The position numbers and the translations under genes were made by a program. Below, one piece after another: positions 25,220 through 34,984 of a stretch of DNA of 64,000 bases; the first letter of the stretch is position 1; every line of letters starts with the position of its first letter. Below the pieces are notes generated by a model that saw only the letters and a list, made by a program, of their open reading frames with translations, was not told where the DNA came from and made no database searches. This DNA is from Oscillospiraceae bacterium. Lineage in GTDB: Bacteria > Bacillota > Clostridia > UMGS1810. The DNA lies in NCBI GenBank assembly GCA_015069095.1, contig SVJH01000009.1, positions 1 to 64,000 on the forward strand, given 5' to 3'.

Positions 25220-27571
25220 CTACTTAAGTTCTATTACGGTAACACCTGCATCACCTTCGCCGAAAACTCCAAGCCTGAATGATTTTACTCTTGGCTGTTT
25301 TCTAAGATATGCCCATATTCCGTTTCTTAAAACTCCGGTTCCCTTTCCGTGAATTACTCTTACAGTCGAAAGTGATGATAATATTGCATCATCTAAGAAT
25401 TTTTCAAGAAGATATATTGAATCTTCAACATTTTCGCCACGAACATCAAGTTCAGTTCCGACATTCATTGTTTTTGAAACGCTTGATGAAATCTGCGATT
25501 TTGTATTTTTCACTTTTTCTTCTTTTACAAGTCTTAAATCCGATAGATTTGTGCTTATTTTCATTATCCCGACTTTTACAAATAAATCTCCTTTAATATC
25601 AGGAAGCGATACAACTGTCCCCTCCTGATTTAAACTTAATACTTTTACGCTATCGCCTTTTTTTACTGTTTTTGGAGCTTTGGTGTTTTGGATAGGTTTT
25701 TGATTTTTTTCTTCTTCAAAATTTTTCTTTTTCTCTTCGTTAAACTTACGTCTTGCATTTTCCATAGCACGGTTTGCCTCTGTTTTATCACGCATTTTCT
25801 GTGCTTTTTTAATGTCGTTTATAAGTTTATCTGCCTGTTCTTTTGCTTCGCTTAATATTTTTTCGGCTTCATCTTTTGCCCTCGTTATTATTTTATCTGT
25901 TTTTTCATTTAGTGCTTTGTTACGTTTTGCCATTTCGTCTTTTAAAGACTGTGCTTCTTTTTTGATTGATTTTGCTTTATCTTTATCTTTTTCTGCCCTT
26001 ATCCTGTTTTTTTCAAGTTCAGAAAGTACATCTTCCATTTTTACGCTTTCTGTGTCTATATGTTCTTTTGCCTTTTCAATTATATAGTCAGAAAGTCCCA
26101 ATCTTTTTGAAATTGCAAATGCATTACTTTTACCTGGAATTCCGATTAAAAGACGGTATGTCGGCGCTAAAGTTTCAACGTCAAATTCACAAGAAGCATT
26201 CTCTACCCTGTCATTTGACAAAGCATACATTTTAATTTCACTATAATGCGTTGTAGCGCAAGATTTTGCACCCATATTTTTTACAAATTCCAAAATACTG
26301 ATTGCAAGGGCAGCGCCTTCTGTAGGGTCTGTACCTGCGCCAAGTTCATCAAAAAGACAAAGTGATCTGTCGTTTACTTTATCTAAAATATCAACGATAT
26401 TTACCATATGTGATGAAAACGTACTAAGGCTTTGTTCGATACTTTGTTCATCTCCGATATCAGCAAAAATATCTTCAAATACACTGATTTCGCTACCTTC
26501 ATTACTTGTTATGAAAAGTCCTGACTGTGCCATAATTGTTAAAAGTCCAATTGTTTTAAGTGTAACTGTTTTACCGCCTGTATTAGGACCTGTTACAACT
26601 AAAGTATCAAAATCTTTTCCAAGATAAATATCTGTTGGTACAACCGTTTTTTCATCTAAAAGAGGATGTCTTGCTTTTATAAGATTTATAATTCCCTTAT
26701 CGTTTAAAAGCGGTTTATATGCATTTGTATTTAAAGCATATTTTGCTTTTGCAAATATTATATCGAGCATGATGATTGTTTCATATGTCATTTCAACAAG
26801 TTTTGATACCACTCCAACTTCATTTGAAAGTGATGCTAAAATTCTTTCAATTTCCTCTTTTTCGTCCGCTAAAAGTTTTCGTATTTCGTTATTTGTTTCA
26901 ACTACGCTGATTGGCTCAATAAACACAGTTGCCCCTGTTGATGAAACATCGTGTACAATACCCTGAATACTGCCTTTATGTTCTGCTTTTACAGGAATAA
27001 CAAATCTGTCTGAACGCATTGTTATTATATTTTCCTGAAGAGCCTTCTGGTAAGTCGGGCTGGATATAATTTTTTGAAGTATATCTTTTACTTTATTGTT
27101 TGCATTTTTTATTTTTCTTCTTATATCAAGAAGTGTACTTGAAGCATCGTCTGCAACTGTTTCTGCATCTATTATACTTGTATTTATTTTTGTTTCAAGC
27201 GCCTTATCTGTATACAAACATTCAAAGTGTTCTCTTAATACATCAGTATACTCTTCGTCTAAATACTTTTTAAATCCACGCGATGTTGCAAGTGTTTTTG
27301 AAATATTTATAAGTTCTTGGCACGTTAAAACACCGCCGATATTAACACGTTTTAAACTACCGCGTATATCTGCGCTTACATAAATGGAAGGAGCACCGCA
27401 TTTTGTACAGATTGTAAGTGCTTCGCCTGTTTCATCAATCATCTTTTTTACTTCTTTAAGTTTTTTTGATGGTTTTATATTAAGTATTTCTTCTTTTGAT
27501 GTTTCCATTACCGCAAAAGATGACAATTTATTTAAAATTTTATCAAATTCCAATACTTTTAAGGATTTCAT
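25220..27571 (-). CDS. mutS2: Endonuclease MutS2
   Basis: 783 residues, the expected length. Walker A GPNTGGKTVTLKTIG (~residue 330) and the later DELGAGTDPTEGAAL Walker B/signature form the MutS ATPase; a long Lys/Glu coiled segment (~510-640) leads to a KOW-like part and the C-terminal Smr nuclease domain (LDVRGENVEDSIYLL, VRVIHGKGTGVLR). In Gram-positives MutS2 acts on branched DNA and in ribosome-collision rescue. Start at 27,571 follows GGAGG by 6 nt. Confidence 0.96.
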   Translation of the reverse strand: MKSLKVLEFDKILNKLSSFAVMETSKEEILNIKPSKKLKEVKKMIDETGEALTICTKCGAPSIYVSADIRGSLKRVNIGGVLTCQELINISKTLATSRGFKKYLDEEYTDVLREHFECLYTDKALETKINTSIIDAETVADDASSTLLDIRRKIKNANNKVKDILQKIISSPTYQKALQENIITMRSDRFVIPVKAEHKGSIQGIVHDVSSTGATVFIEPISVVETNNEIRKLLADEKEEIERILASLSNEVGVVSKLVEMTYETIIMLDIIFAKAKYALNTNAYKPLLNDKGIINLIKARHPLLDEKTVVPTDIYLGKDFDTLVVTGPNTGGKTVTLKTIGLLTIMAQSGLFITSNEGSEISVFEDIFADIGDEQSIEQSLSTFSSHMVNIVDILDKVNDRSLCLFDELGAGTDPTEGAALAISILEFVKNMGAKSCATTHYSEIKMYALSNDRVENASCEFDVETLAPTYRLLIGIPGKSNAFAISKRLGLSDYIIEKAKEHIDTESVKMEDVLSELEKNRIRAEKDKDKAKSIKKEAQSLKDEMAKRNKALNEKTDKIITRAKDEAEKILSEAKEQADKLINDIKKAQKMRDKTEANRAMENARRKFNEEKKKNFEEEKNQKPIQNTKAPKTVKKGDSVKVLSLNQEGTVVSLPDIKGDLFVKVGIMKISTNLSDLRLVKEEKVKNTKSQISSSVSKTMNVGTELDVRGENVEDSIYLLEKFLDDAILSSLSTVRVIHGKGTGVLRNGIWAYLRKQPRVKSFRLGVFGEGDAGVTVIELK

Positions 27572-27699
27572 TTTTTCCTCCATAAATTTACTTATGTATA
27601 TTTTATCACAAAATTTTTTATATTTCAATATTTATTGTACGTTTTATTGGACACATTATTCAATATAATTAAATTACACTAAACGAAAGGGTGATTTAA

Positions 27700-27930
27700 A
27701 TGAAAAAAATTTCAAACTTATTTATGTTTATAGGCGTTATTTTACTTATAGGAACTGCAGGTGCATCTGATGTCGGCAATATTGAGTTTTTACAAATTGT
27801 AAAACAGTTGCTTTTCGCCTCACTTTTTATCGTATCCTCTATTATAATAAAAAAAGCATCACTTGCACTAAGTTACAAGAAAAAATATGCATCATTTAAA
27901 AAAATTGCATATCTTGGCAGTGTAAAATAA
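27700..27930 (+). CDS. Small membrane protein, function unknown
   Basis: 76 residues with two hydrophobic stretches (LFMFIGVILLIGTAGASDVG and LLFASLFIVSSIIIKKASLAL) and a basic Lys/Tyr-rich tail. AAAGGGTG lies 6 nt before the ATG, and a terminator follows closely, so it is probably a real single-gene unit. No family recognised. It is the only plus-strand gene between spoIVB and metA and lies opposite to mutS2. Confidence 0.65.
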   Translation: MKKISNLFMFIGVILLIGTAGASDVGNIEFLQIVKQLLFASLFIVSSIIIKKASLALSYKKKYASFKKIAYLGSVK

Positions 27931-27943
27931 TGCTAAAAAAATT

Positions 27944-27969
27944 CCCAAGTAATTTTAAAATTACTTGGG
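27944..27969. terminator. Bidirectional terminator
   Basis: CCCAAGTAATTTT with AAAATTACTTGGG, a perfect palindrome with A and T runs; shared by the convergent small membrane gene and the mutase gene. Confidence 0.85.
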
Positions 27970-27989
27970 TTATTTTTTATCCTTTTAAA

Positions 27990-29720
27990 TTAACCTTCTA
28001 CAAGAGCAATAACATCTTTTTTAAACTGTTCCATTTTAGATTTTGATTTTTCCATTGTTTCTTCACAAACACCGAAATAGAATTTAATTTTTGGTTCTGT
28101 TCCTGAAGGTCTTGCAGCAAAATACGAATTATCTTCAAGGAAGAATTTAAGTACATTTGAAGAAGGAAGATCAATATCTTTTTCTGTTCCGTTTTCAATA
28201 TCAAATTCTTTGCCGATAGAAATATCCTGCATTTTTTTAACTTTAACGCCGCCAACTTCTTTTGGTGGATTTTTTCTTATATCTGCCATTATTTTTTTAA
28301 TTTTTTCAGCGCCATCAAGTCCTTTTAGTGTAACTGTATAAAGGTTTTCAAGATGATTTCCGTACTTTTTATAAAGGTTTTCAAGTCCTTCGTAAAGTGT
28401 CATACCTTTTTGTTTATAGTCAGCTGCCATCTGTGCAATAAGCATTGATGCAACAACGGCGTCTTTATCTCTTGCATAGTTACCTGCAAGGTATCCATAA
28501 CTTTCTTCAAAACCAAAAAGATATTCATATTCTTTAGTCGATGCAAATTCTGTCATTTTTTCGCCGATGAATTTAAATCCTGTAAGTACATCAAAAACTT
28601 TTATTCCGTACGCTTCGCAAATAGGATAAAGCATTGCAGTTGTAACTATTGTTTTAATTACTGCACCATTTTTAGGAAGTATGCCTTTTTCCTGTTTGTT
28701 TCTTAAAATGAATTCTGTTAAAAGCACACCAACCTGATTACCTGTTAAAGTAATGTACTCTCCGCTGCTTGTTTTAATTGTAACACCTACTCTGTCGCTG
28801 TCAGGATCTGTTGCAAAAATAACGTCTGCATTAACTTTTTTAGCAAGTTCAATTGCAAGATAAAATCCTTCGTTATCTTCAGGATTAGGAGATTTTACAG
28901 TTGAAAAATCAGGGTCAGGCATTTCCTGTTCTTTAACAATATGAACATTTTTAACACCTATCATATCAAGTATACGTCTTACAGGCTTGTTACCTGTTCC
29001 GTGAAATGGAGTATAAACAACTTTAAAATCATCGCCAAGGTCAGCAATTGCCTGTTCATTTACAGATTGCTCTTTTACGTTTTTAAGATATTCTCTGTCA
29101 ATTTCTTCGCCTATCATTTCAAGCAAGCCTTTTTCAAATGCTTCTTCTTTTGAAATGCGTTTTATATCTTCAAAAATATCAAGTTTTGAAATAATATCGA
29201 TAATATAATCACTTGTTTCAGGTGGGATTTGTCCGCCGTCAGGTCCATATGCTTTATATCCGTTATATTCTTTTGGATTATGGCTTGCTGTAATTACAAC
29301 ACCACGTGTACATTTTAAATATCTTACAGCAAATGAAAGTTCGGGTACAGGGCGAAGTTCGTCAAAAAGATATACTTTAATTCCGTTTGCAGCAAGTACA
29401 AGTGCTGTTTCAAGAGCAAATTCATCTGATTTATGTCTTGAATCATAAGCAATTACAACGCCTTTTTTCATTGCTTCTTCGCCTTGTGATTTAATATCTT
29501 CACTAAGACCTTGTGTTGCTTTTCTTACTGTATAAATATTCATTCGGTTGTCGCCTGCACCAATTATTCCTCTAAGACCTGCTGTACCGAATTCCAAATC
29601 TTTTATAAATCTTTCTTTTATTTCTTCATGATTATCTTTTATAGATAAAAGTTCTTCTTTTGTTTTAGCATCAACTTTATCTGAGTCAATCCATTTTTTG
29701 TATCTTTCAATGTAGGTCAT
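27990..29720 (-). CDS. Phospho-sugar mutase (phosphoglucomutase/phosphomannomutase)
   Basis: 576 residues, the length of the B. subtilis PgcA-type alpha-phosphoglucomutases. TASHNPKEYNGYK contains the phosphoserine; FATDPDSDRVG binds Mg; LFGFEESYGYL is the sugar loop; AARPSGTEPKIKFYFG is the C-terminal phosphate site. It interconverts glucose 1- and 6-phosphate (or mannose). AGGGG precedes the ATG. Single gene; regulation not visible. Confidence 0.93.
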   Translation of the reverse strand: MTYIERYKKWIDSDKVDAKTKEELLSIKDNHEEIKERFIKDLEFGTAGLRGIIGAGDNRMNIYTVRKATQGLSEDIKSQGEEAMKKGVVIAYDSRHKSDEFALETALVLAANGIKVYLFDELRPVPELSFAVRYLKCTRGVVITASHNPKEYNGYKAYGPDGGQIPPETSDYIIDIISKLDIFEDIKRISKEEAFEKGLLEMIGEEIDREYLKNVKEQSVNEQAIADLGDDFKVVYTPFHGTGNKPVRRILDMIGVKNVHIVKEQEMPDPDFSTVKSPNPEDNEGFYLAIELAKKVNADVIFATDPDSDRVGVTIKTSSGEYITLTGNQVGVLLTEFILRNKQEKGILPKNGAVIKTIVTTAMLYPICEAYGIKVFDVLTGFKFIGEKMTEFASTKEYEYLFGFEESYGYLAGNYARDKDAVVASMLIAQMAADYKQKGMTLYEGLENLYKKYGNHLENLYTVTLKGLDGAEKIKKIMADIRKNPPKEVGGVKVKKMQDISIGKEFDIENGTEKDIDLPSSNVLKFFLEDNSYFAARPSGTEPKIKFYFGVCEETMEKSKSKMEQFKKDVIALVEG

Positions 29721-29757
29721 AAGTTAACCCCTCCTAAACTATGATAACTTTATATTA

Positions 29758-30483
29758 TCATTTTTTAGCATTATTGTCAACTTTATCCATTTTATTTTTT
29801 TCGCCGTTTTTCTCTTTTTCTTTAGCTATCATTTCATAAAGACTATAAAGTGCTCCGTCAAGTCCGCCTGCAAAATCAATAAGCCCTTCACTTACTGCTT
29901 CTTTGCCAAAAAGTACCGTTCCTATATCGTTTGCAATTTCGTCTGTATCAAGCATAAGTTTTAAAAATCTTTCTTTTGTGATGCTTGAATTTCTTGTTAC
30001 AAATTCAACAATTCTTTCCTGCATTTTATTCATATACGAAAACGTTTGTGGTGCACCTATAACTGTGCCATTAATTCTCATAGGATGTATTGTCATAGTT
30101 GCAGATGGTGCTATAAACGATTTTTTTGCACTGACAGCAAGCGGTACACCAATACTGTGTCCACCACCAAGAACAAGGGAAACCGTCGGTTTTTTCATTG
30201 TTGAAATCATCTCAGAAATTGCAAGCCCCGCCTCGACATCTCCTCCTACTGTATTTAAAAGAACAATCATTCCGTCTATATCATCATTTTCTTCAACAAA
30301 TACAAGTTGAGGAAGAATATGTTCATATTTTGTACTTTTTGTTTGCGGAGACAAAACTGTATGTCCTTCAATTTGTCCTATAATTGTAAGACAAAAAACA
30401 TTTCCTTTTTTATTTTTTATAAAAGACGTGCCAAACTCTTTTATTTCTTCATCTTTTTCCTTTAAATTTTCATTTTCACTCAT
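29758..30483 (-). CDS. ClpP-like serine protease, TepA/YlqA type
   Basis: About 241 residues. The ClpP/crotonase fold is seen in EENDDIDGMIVLLNTVGGDVEAGLAISEMI; the nucleophile Ser is in GGGHSIGVPLAVSA and the His in MTIHPMRINGTVIG. It corresponds to the translocation-enhancing protein TepA of sporulating Firmicutes, often found next to ftsK/spoIIIE. The C-terminal ~20 residues are Lys/Asn rich. Start at 30,483 leaves 8 nt to AAGGAG; the ATG at 30,489 would be too close. The neighbours here are a mutase and metA. Confidence 0.88.
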   Translation of the reverse strand: MSENENLKEKDEEIKEFGTSFIKNKKGNVFCLTIIGQIEGHTVLSPQTKSTKYEHILPQLVFVEENDDIDGMIVLLNTVGGDVEAGLAISEMISTMKKPTVSLVLGGGHSIGVPLAVSAKKSFIAPSATMTIHPMRINGTVIGAPQTFSYMNKMQERIVEFVTRNSSITKERFLKLMLDTDEIANDIGTVLFGKEAVSEGLIDFAGGLDGALYSLYEMIAKEKEKNGEKNKMDKVDNNAKK

Positions 30484-30532
30484 TGTCATCGCTCCTTTTT
30501 TGTAGTATTGTCATTTTAAAGTTAAAATATCA

Positions 30533-30561
30533 TTGCAAATAAAATATTTTTATGATAAAAT
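30533..30561 (+). promoter_or_regulatory. Promoter of metA
   Basis: TTGCAA, 17 nt, TAAAAT. No SAM riboswitch or T-box is seen in the 20-nt leader, so regulation at this level is not by those elements. Confidence 0.6.
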
Positions 30562-30582
30562 ACCATAAAAGGAGGTATGTAT

Positions 30583-31500
30583 ATGCCGATTAAAATACCA
30601 GACAAACTTCCTGCAAGAAAAACACTTGCAGATGAAAATATATTTGTTATGACAGAAAAGAGGGCTCTTACTCAGGATATTCGTCCTTTAAAACTTGCAA
30701 TAGTAAATCTTATGCCCACAAAAATAGTTACTGAAACGCAACTTCTTCGTCTTTTGGGAAATACACCGCTTCAGATAGAAATTGATTTTGTAAATACAGC
30801 AACGCATAATTCGAAAAATACATCACAGTCGCATCTTGTTTCGTTTTACAAAGATTTTGAACAAATTAAAAACCAAAAATATGACGGAATGATTATTACT
30901 GGTGCTCCTGTTGAAAAAATGGAATTTGAAGAAGTTGACTATTGGGATGAACTTAAAAAAATTATGGACTGGTCAACCGAAAATGTAACAAGTACACTCC
31001 ATATTTGCTGGGCAGCTCAGGCAGGTCTTTACTATCACTATGGTATTCCAAAATATAACACAGATAAAAAAGTTTTTGGAATTTTCAAACACAAAGTACG
31101 CTATAAAAAAGCAATGCTTATGCGTGGATTTGACGAAGTGTTTTTCGCTCCGCATTCAAGACACACAACAGTGCTTGAAGAAGATATCTCAAAATGCAAT
31201 GACCTTCAGATTATGGCTACAAGCGATGAAGCGGGAATATACATCGTTACATCAAAAGATAAAAAACGAATCTTTGTAACAGGTCATTCTGAATATGACA
31301 AGTTTACACTACACGAAGAATATGTGCGTGATAAAGAAAAGGGTCTTGATATTGACATTCCTGTAAATTACTATCCTGACGACAATCCTAAAAAAGACCC
31401 TAAAGTTACATGGAGAGCGCATGCAAATCTACTTTTTACAAATTGGCTTAACTACTACGTTTACCAAACAACACCTTATGATATAACAAAAATAAAATAA
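30583..31500 (+). CDS. metA: Homoserine O-acetyltransferase (MetA)
   Basis: 305 residues, full length. Catalytic Cys142 in [15 protein letters not shown], the His in [10 protein letters not shown] (~235) and Glu nearby form the triad. Residue 111 in the loop GAPVEKMEF is Glu; in this family Glu111 is associated with acetyl-CoA use and Gly111 (as in E. coli) with succinyl-CoA, so acetylation is predicted. It activates homoserine for methionine synthesis by sulfhydrylation. AAGGAGG lies 7 nt before the ATG at 30,583. Stands alone. Confidence 0.95.
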   Translation: MPIKIPDKLPARKTLADENIFVMTEKRALTQDIRPLKLAIVNLMPTKIVTETQLLRLLGNTPLQIEIDFVNTATHNSKNTSQSHLVSFYKDFEQIKNQKYDGMIITGAPVEKMEFEEVDYWDELKKIMDWSTENVTSTLHICWAAQAGLYYHYGIPKYNTDKKVFGIFKHKVRYKKAMLMRGFDEVFFAPHSRHTTVLEEDISKCNDLQIMATSDEAGIYIVTSKDKKRIFVTGHSEYDKFTLHEEYVRDKEKGLDIDIPVNYYPDDNPKKDPKVTWRAHANLLFTNWLNYYVYQTTPYDITKIK

Positions 31501-31509
31501 TTTTTGTTA

Positions 31510-31592
31510 GTGGGCTCTGCCCACACCCGCAAGCCTTTTTTGAAAAAAGGTCTTACGAAAAACTTTCAATAAGCAAAACATTTGTTTTGCTT
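31510..31592. repeat. Structured intergenic repeat, copy A
   Basis: GTGGGCTCTGCCCAC hairpin, then ACCCGC, a CCTTTTTTGAAAAAAGG hairpin and an AGCAAAACATTTGTTTTGCT hairpin. The same order of three hairpins, with matching spacing, occurs at 40,035-40,113 below gdhA. Both copies are followed by a rho-independent terminator. Compensating changes between the copies argue for RNA or single-strand structure. Confidence 0.75.
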
Positions 31593-31605
31593 GGAATAAA
31601 AAATT

Positions 31606-31635
31606 AAGGTATCTTCTTTAAATGAAGATACCTTT
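31606..31635. terminator. Terminator (metA / oxidoreductase)
   Basis: AAGGTATCTTC with GAAGATACCTT, T run after. Convergent genes share it. Confidence 0.8.
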
Positions 31636-31704
31636 TTATTTATATATTTGCATATGCAAGTTTTTTGTGAAACTTCTTTTCTAAAAAGAAGTATTAAATA
31701 TATA

Positions 31705-32937
31705 CTATCTTTTATAAATTTCTTCTATCTTAACGTTTCTTCTTTCAAGTCTTGAAATTTCTGCAGCATGGCTCATTGCATGGCTTTGAAGTGAAATTGA
31801 AATGTTTGTTTTTCCTTCGCTTTCGCCTTTTAATACTTTTGAAAATTCTTCCATTGTACAGTAGTCGCTACCACCATGTCCACTTGCATTTGTTGCAACT
31901 GTATATGTAACAGTATCGCCTGTTACAAAGTTTGTAACTATAATTTCTTTCTTATCAAATTCAGCATGAATTTTACCCATTGTACCGCCGATATCAGTAA
32001 CACGTCCGTCCTGATATGCTGTCATTGTAAGATGTGCTGTAACGCCATCTTCAAAAAGATAGTTAACAACCTGATGGTCAACGACGTTATTATCGCATCT
32101 GTATACACATCTTCCGTACTGATTTTCAGCCATAGCAGTTGTTAAATCAGAATAATTTTTCTTTGTTACGGCATTATTATACATCCACTGCCATTTTTCA
32201 TATATTTTAAAGCAGTTATAAGGACAAGTTGATTTTACTTTACAATCTTCAATACATCTTTCTGTACTGCCTTCAGGGGCATTTTCTTTTCTGAACAAGT
32301 AGTTTGAACCGTATGAAGAAAGTTCTATACAGTTTTTACCTGTAAGGAATAAAAGAATATCTGCATCATGACAGCATTTTGCCAAAATCATAGGACTGCT
32401 AAGTTCTTTATTTCTCCAGTCGCCTCTAACAAAACTGTGTGCCTGATGTCCGTATCCAACACCTTCTGTATGATTTACAGTAACAACATCACCGATAACA
32501 CCGGAATCCAAAATTTCTTTTAATCTTGTATAGAATGGAGAGTATCTAAGCACGTGGCAAACCTGAATGTTAACACCTTTTTCTTTTGCGGTTTTATCAA
32601 GTATTGCACATTCTTCAAAACTTGGAGAAATTGGTTTTTCCAAAAGTATATGTTTGTATCCTGCTTCCATTGCTTTCATACAAGGGTCAAAATGCATATC
32701 ATCCTGAGTTGCAATGATAACTGCATCGGCAATAGGACCTTTTTTATACATTTCATCGTATGAAGTAAAAATATTTTCATCTTTAAGATTAAATGTTTCT
32801 TTGGCTTTATCTCTTATATACTCAAGAGGATCGGCAATTGCAACAACTTCTATCGATGAAGGATTTTTTTCATAGAAAGAATTATATGCATTACCTCTTT
32901 GACCTGCTCCAACAATTGCAATAGTACTTTTTTTCAT
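31705..32937 (-). CDS. Gfo/Idh/MocA-family oxidoreductase with Cys cluster
   Basis: About 410 residues. N-terminal NAD(P) fold IAIVGAGQRGNAYNSF; the typical EKP lysine motif is LLEKPISPSFEE (~100); VCHVLRYSPFYTRL and HDADILLFLTGKN (catalytic His/Asp region) follow. Between residues ~225 and 245 is a cysteine-rich insert, CIEDCKVKSTCPYNC, that could hold a metal and is found in one branch of the family. Probably oxidises or epimerises a sugar or inositol-like compound. Divergent partner of the AraC gene at 33,071. Start at 32,937 uses AAAGGGA 8 nt upstream. Confidence 0.88.
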   Translation of the reverse strand: MKKSTIAIVGAGQRGNAYNSFYEKNPSSIEVVAIADPLEYIRDKAKETFNLKDENIFTSYDEMYKKGPIADAVIIATQDDMHFDPCMKAMEAGYKHILLEKPISPSFEECAILDKTAKEKGVNIQVCHVLRYSPFYTRLKEILDSGVIGDVVTVNHTEGVGYGHQAHSFVRGDWRNKELSSPMILAKCCHDADILLFLTGKNCIELSSYGSNYLFRKENAPEGSTERCIEDCKVKSTCPYNCFKIYEKWQWMYNNAVTKKNYSDLTTAMAENQYGRCVYRCDNNVVDHQVVNYLFEDGVTAHLTMTAYQDGRVTDIGGTMGKIHAEFDKKEIIVTNFVTGDTVTYTVATNASGHGGSDYCTMEEFSKVLKGESEGKTNISISLQSHAMSHAAEISRLERRNVKIEEIYKR

Positions 32938-33022
32938 TAAAACCATCCCTTTTTGATTTATTATGTTAAATTCAATATATCACACATTTTTTTAAAAGTC
33001 TTTATAAAATCAGCCAAAATAT

Positions 33023-33051
33023 TTGCAAAATTAGTTTAATTGTGATATTAT
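33023..33051 (+). promoter_or_regulatory. Promoter of the AraC gene
   Basis: TTGCAA, 17 nt, TATTAT, 20 nt before the start codon. Confidence 0.55.
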
Positions 33052-33070
33052 AAGTATAGAGGTGATAAAA

Positions 33071-33961
33071 ATGGAATATAAATCCGTTGCACTTACAGAC
33101 GATATTATAATCCGTGATATTTACACAATATACTATTTTGAATATACAAAAGATTATACTTTTCGCGGTGAAAAGCATAATTTTTGGGAAATGCTTTATG
33201 TTGACAAAGGCGAAGCAATAGTTACTGCAGATGATAAAGACCTTCTTTTAAGGCAGGGAGATATTGTTTTTCACAAGCCTAACGAATGGCACAATGTAAG
33301 AGCAAATAACAAAGTTGCACCAAACTTTTTTATAATGACGTTTTCGTCAAAATCGAAAGCGATGAAACTTTTTGAAAACAAAGTTTTTACAATAAGTGAT
33401 ACTCAAAAATCTTTACTTTCAAAAATACTTGATGAAAGTACTAAAATATTTGAAAATGACCTAAGCAAGCAGTATGATCATTTAAAAAAACGAAAAAGTA
33501 TTCCTTTTGGTACACAGCAACTTGTAAAACTTTATCTTACAGAGTTTTTAATATCGCTTGTAAGAAAAGATGAAAGCAAAACAAGACTTACACTTAAACA
33601 TTATACAGAAAACAATATATTTAACACAATCACTGACTTTATGCATAATAACATATCGAGCAAAATTACTTTTAACGATATAATTCAGTACGCAAATCTT
33701 AGTGCAAGTACAATAAAAAAACTGTTTAAAGATACCGTAAATATGGGCGCTATCGATTATTTTATAAAATTAAAAATTGACTATGCAAAAAAATACATAA
33801 GAGAAGGCGAATATAATATGTCGCAAATTGCATCTATGCTTGGATATGATAATATCCACTATTTTTCAAAACAGTTTAAAATCCATACAGATATGTCCCC
33901 TACCGAATACGCAAAAACAATAAAATCAAAATCAAGCGAAATTAAAGAAAAGAAAGAGTAA
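33071..33961 (+). CDS. AraC-family transcriptional regulator
   Basis: 296 residues. Cupin half with HNFWEMLYVDKGEAIVTAD, LLRQGDIVFHKPNEWHNVRAN; the DNA-binding domain is ITFNDIIQYANLSASTIKKLF and YNMSQIASMLGYDNIHYFSKQFK with MSPTEYAK. Start at 33,071 follows GAGGTG by 7 nt. Divergent from the Gfo/Idh/MocA gene, which it likely controls. Confidence 0.9.
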   Translation: MEYKSVALTDDIIIRDIYTIYYFEYTKDYTFRGEKHNFWEMLYVDKGEAIVTADDKDLLLRQGDIVFHKPNEWHNVRANNKVAPNFFIMTFSSKSKAMKLFENKVFTISDTQKSLLSKILDESTKIFENDLSKQYDHLKKRKSIPFGTQQLVKLYLTEFLISLVRKDESKTRLTLKHYTENNIFNTITDFMHNNISSKITFNDIIQYANLSASTIKKLFKDTVNMGAIDYFIKLKIDYAKKYIREGEYNMSQIASMLGYDNIHYFSKQFKIHTDMSPTEYAKTIKSKSSEIKEKKE

Positions 33962-33962
33962 A

Positions 33963-33992
33963 AAACCCGTAATGCAATTGCATTACGGGTTT
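33963..33992. terminator. Bidirectional terminator
   Basis: AAACCCGTAATGCAA paired with TTGCATTACGGGTTT; shared by two convergent AraC genes. Confidence 0.88.
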
Positions 33993-33995
33993 GTT

Positions 33996-34847
33996 TTATT
34001 TTTTATTCATTTTTCTAAACTGCGAAGGAGTTATGCCTTCCATTCTTTTAAAAAATCTTATAAAAGAATGTTCGCTTGAAAATCCGATTGCTGATGCAAT
34101 TTGTGAAAGATTATCATCTGTAACAATTAAAAGTTCTCTTGCTTTTCCGCGTTTTAAACGGTTAATATAATCCTTTAAGGTTTCACCAACACAGTTAAGT
34201 GTAATTCTGTCAATCTGACGGGTGCTTAAATTAAAGTAATTAGCCATACTTTCGGCTGTTATTCTTGATGAAATATTCTTATAAATATATTCTTCTATCT
34301 GGCGCATCTTTTTGTTGCCTTCAATTCGCTGACTTAAATATATATCCATTTTATCTAATTTTACATTCATAACTTCAAATATTTCAAAAAACAATGCAAC
34401 AATCATGCTTTCAATAGCAACAAGATATCCATCAAACGATTTTTTAGAGTATTCTACAATATAATCAATTGCAGCACGCATATTTTTTGATACAGAATAT
34501 ATCATTTGCTTTTTGCAAATCTCATTTATTTCATTTTCAATAGCAATGCTATGTTTTTTAATATCAATTTCTAAAGTAATTCTTTTAAAATCATCACTTA
34601 AATTATAAATACGATTTGGAACTTCTCTTGGAATTACAACAAAATTGCCTTTTTTTATTAAATAATGTTTGCCCTCAATTTCAATATTGCATGTTCCTTC
34701 TTCTACGATATAAATTTTAACATTTTCTTCTTTTCTCAGTTGCACTACATCGTTTCCGCCACTTGCTAAAATCCATATACAACCAAATTCAAATTTTGAA
34801 TTTGAGATAGCAAATTTCATTTTATTATCTCTAAAATATTGGGACAT
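33996..34847 (-). CDS. AraC-family transcriptional regulator
   Basis: 283 residues. N-terminal cupin (VKIYIVEEGTCNIEIEGKHYLIKKGNFVVIP) and C-terminal AraC domain (ITAESMANYFNLSTRQIDRI; LSQIASAIGFSSEHSFIRFFKRMEG; TPSQFRKM). AGAAGGTG precedes the ATG. Unlike the other regulators here it is not divergent from an enzyme; upstream of it lies the end of the oad unit, so its target may be elsewhere. Confidence 0.88.
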   Translation of the reverse strand: MSQYFRDNKMKFAISNSKFEFGCIWILASGGNDVVQLRKEENVKIYIVEEGTCNIEIEGKHYLIKKGNFVVIPREVPNRIYNLSDDFKRITLEIDIKKHSIAIENEINEICKKQMIYSVSKNMRAAIDYIVEYSKKSFDGYLVAIESMIVALFFEIFEVMNVKLDKMDIYLSQRIEGNKKMRQIEEYIYKNISSRITAESMANYFNLSTRQIDRITLNCVGETLKDYINRLKRGKARELLIVTDDNLSQIASAIGFSSEHSFIRFFKRMEGITPSQFRKMNKK

Positions 34848-34944
34848 ACTTTCACCTTCTTCGCACTATATTTATATATTATCACAAAAAAAGTAAATAT
34901 TAAATAACCCGTTTAGACACAAAAGTTAACCAATTAAGACATTA

Positions 34945-34980
34945 AAAAAGATATCCTCAATAGTATGAAGATATCTTTTT
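34945..34980 (-). terminator. Terminator of the oadB-oadG unit
   Basis: AAAAAGATATC with GATATCTTTTT; U run in the minus-strand transcript directly after the 47-codon gene. Confidence 0.75.
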
Positions 34981-34984
34981 AATT

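Noticed and set aside
30490-30582. SAM riboswitch or T-box before metA
   Set aside because: The leader after the promoter is only about 20 nt long, too short for either.
31510-31592. Attenuator or riboswitch for the oxidoreductase gene
   Set aside because: It lies downstream of both flanking genes and has a second copy after gdhA, so it is a 3' repeat and not a leader.
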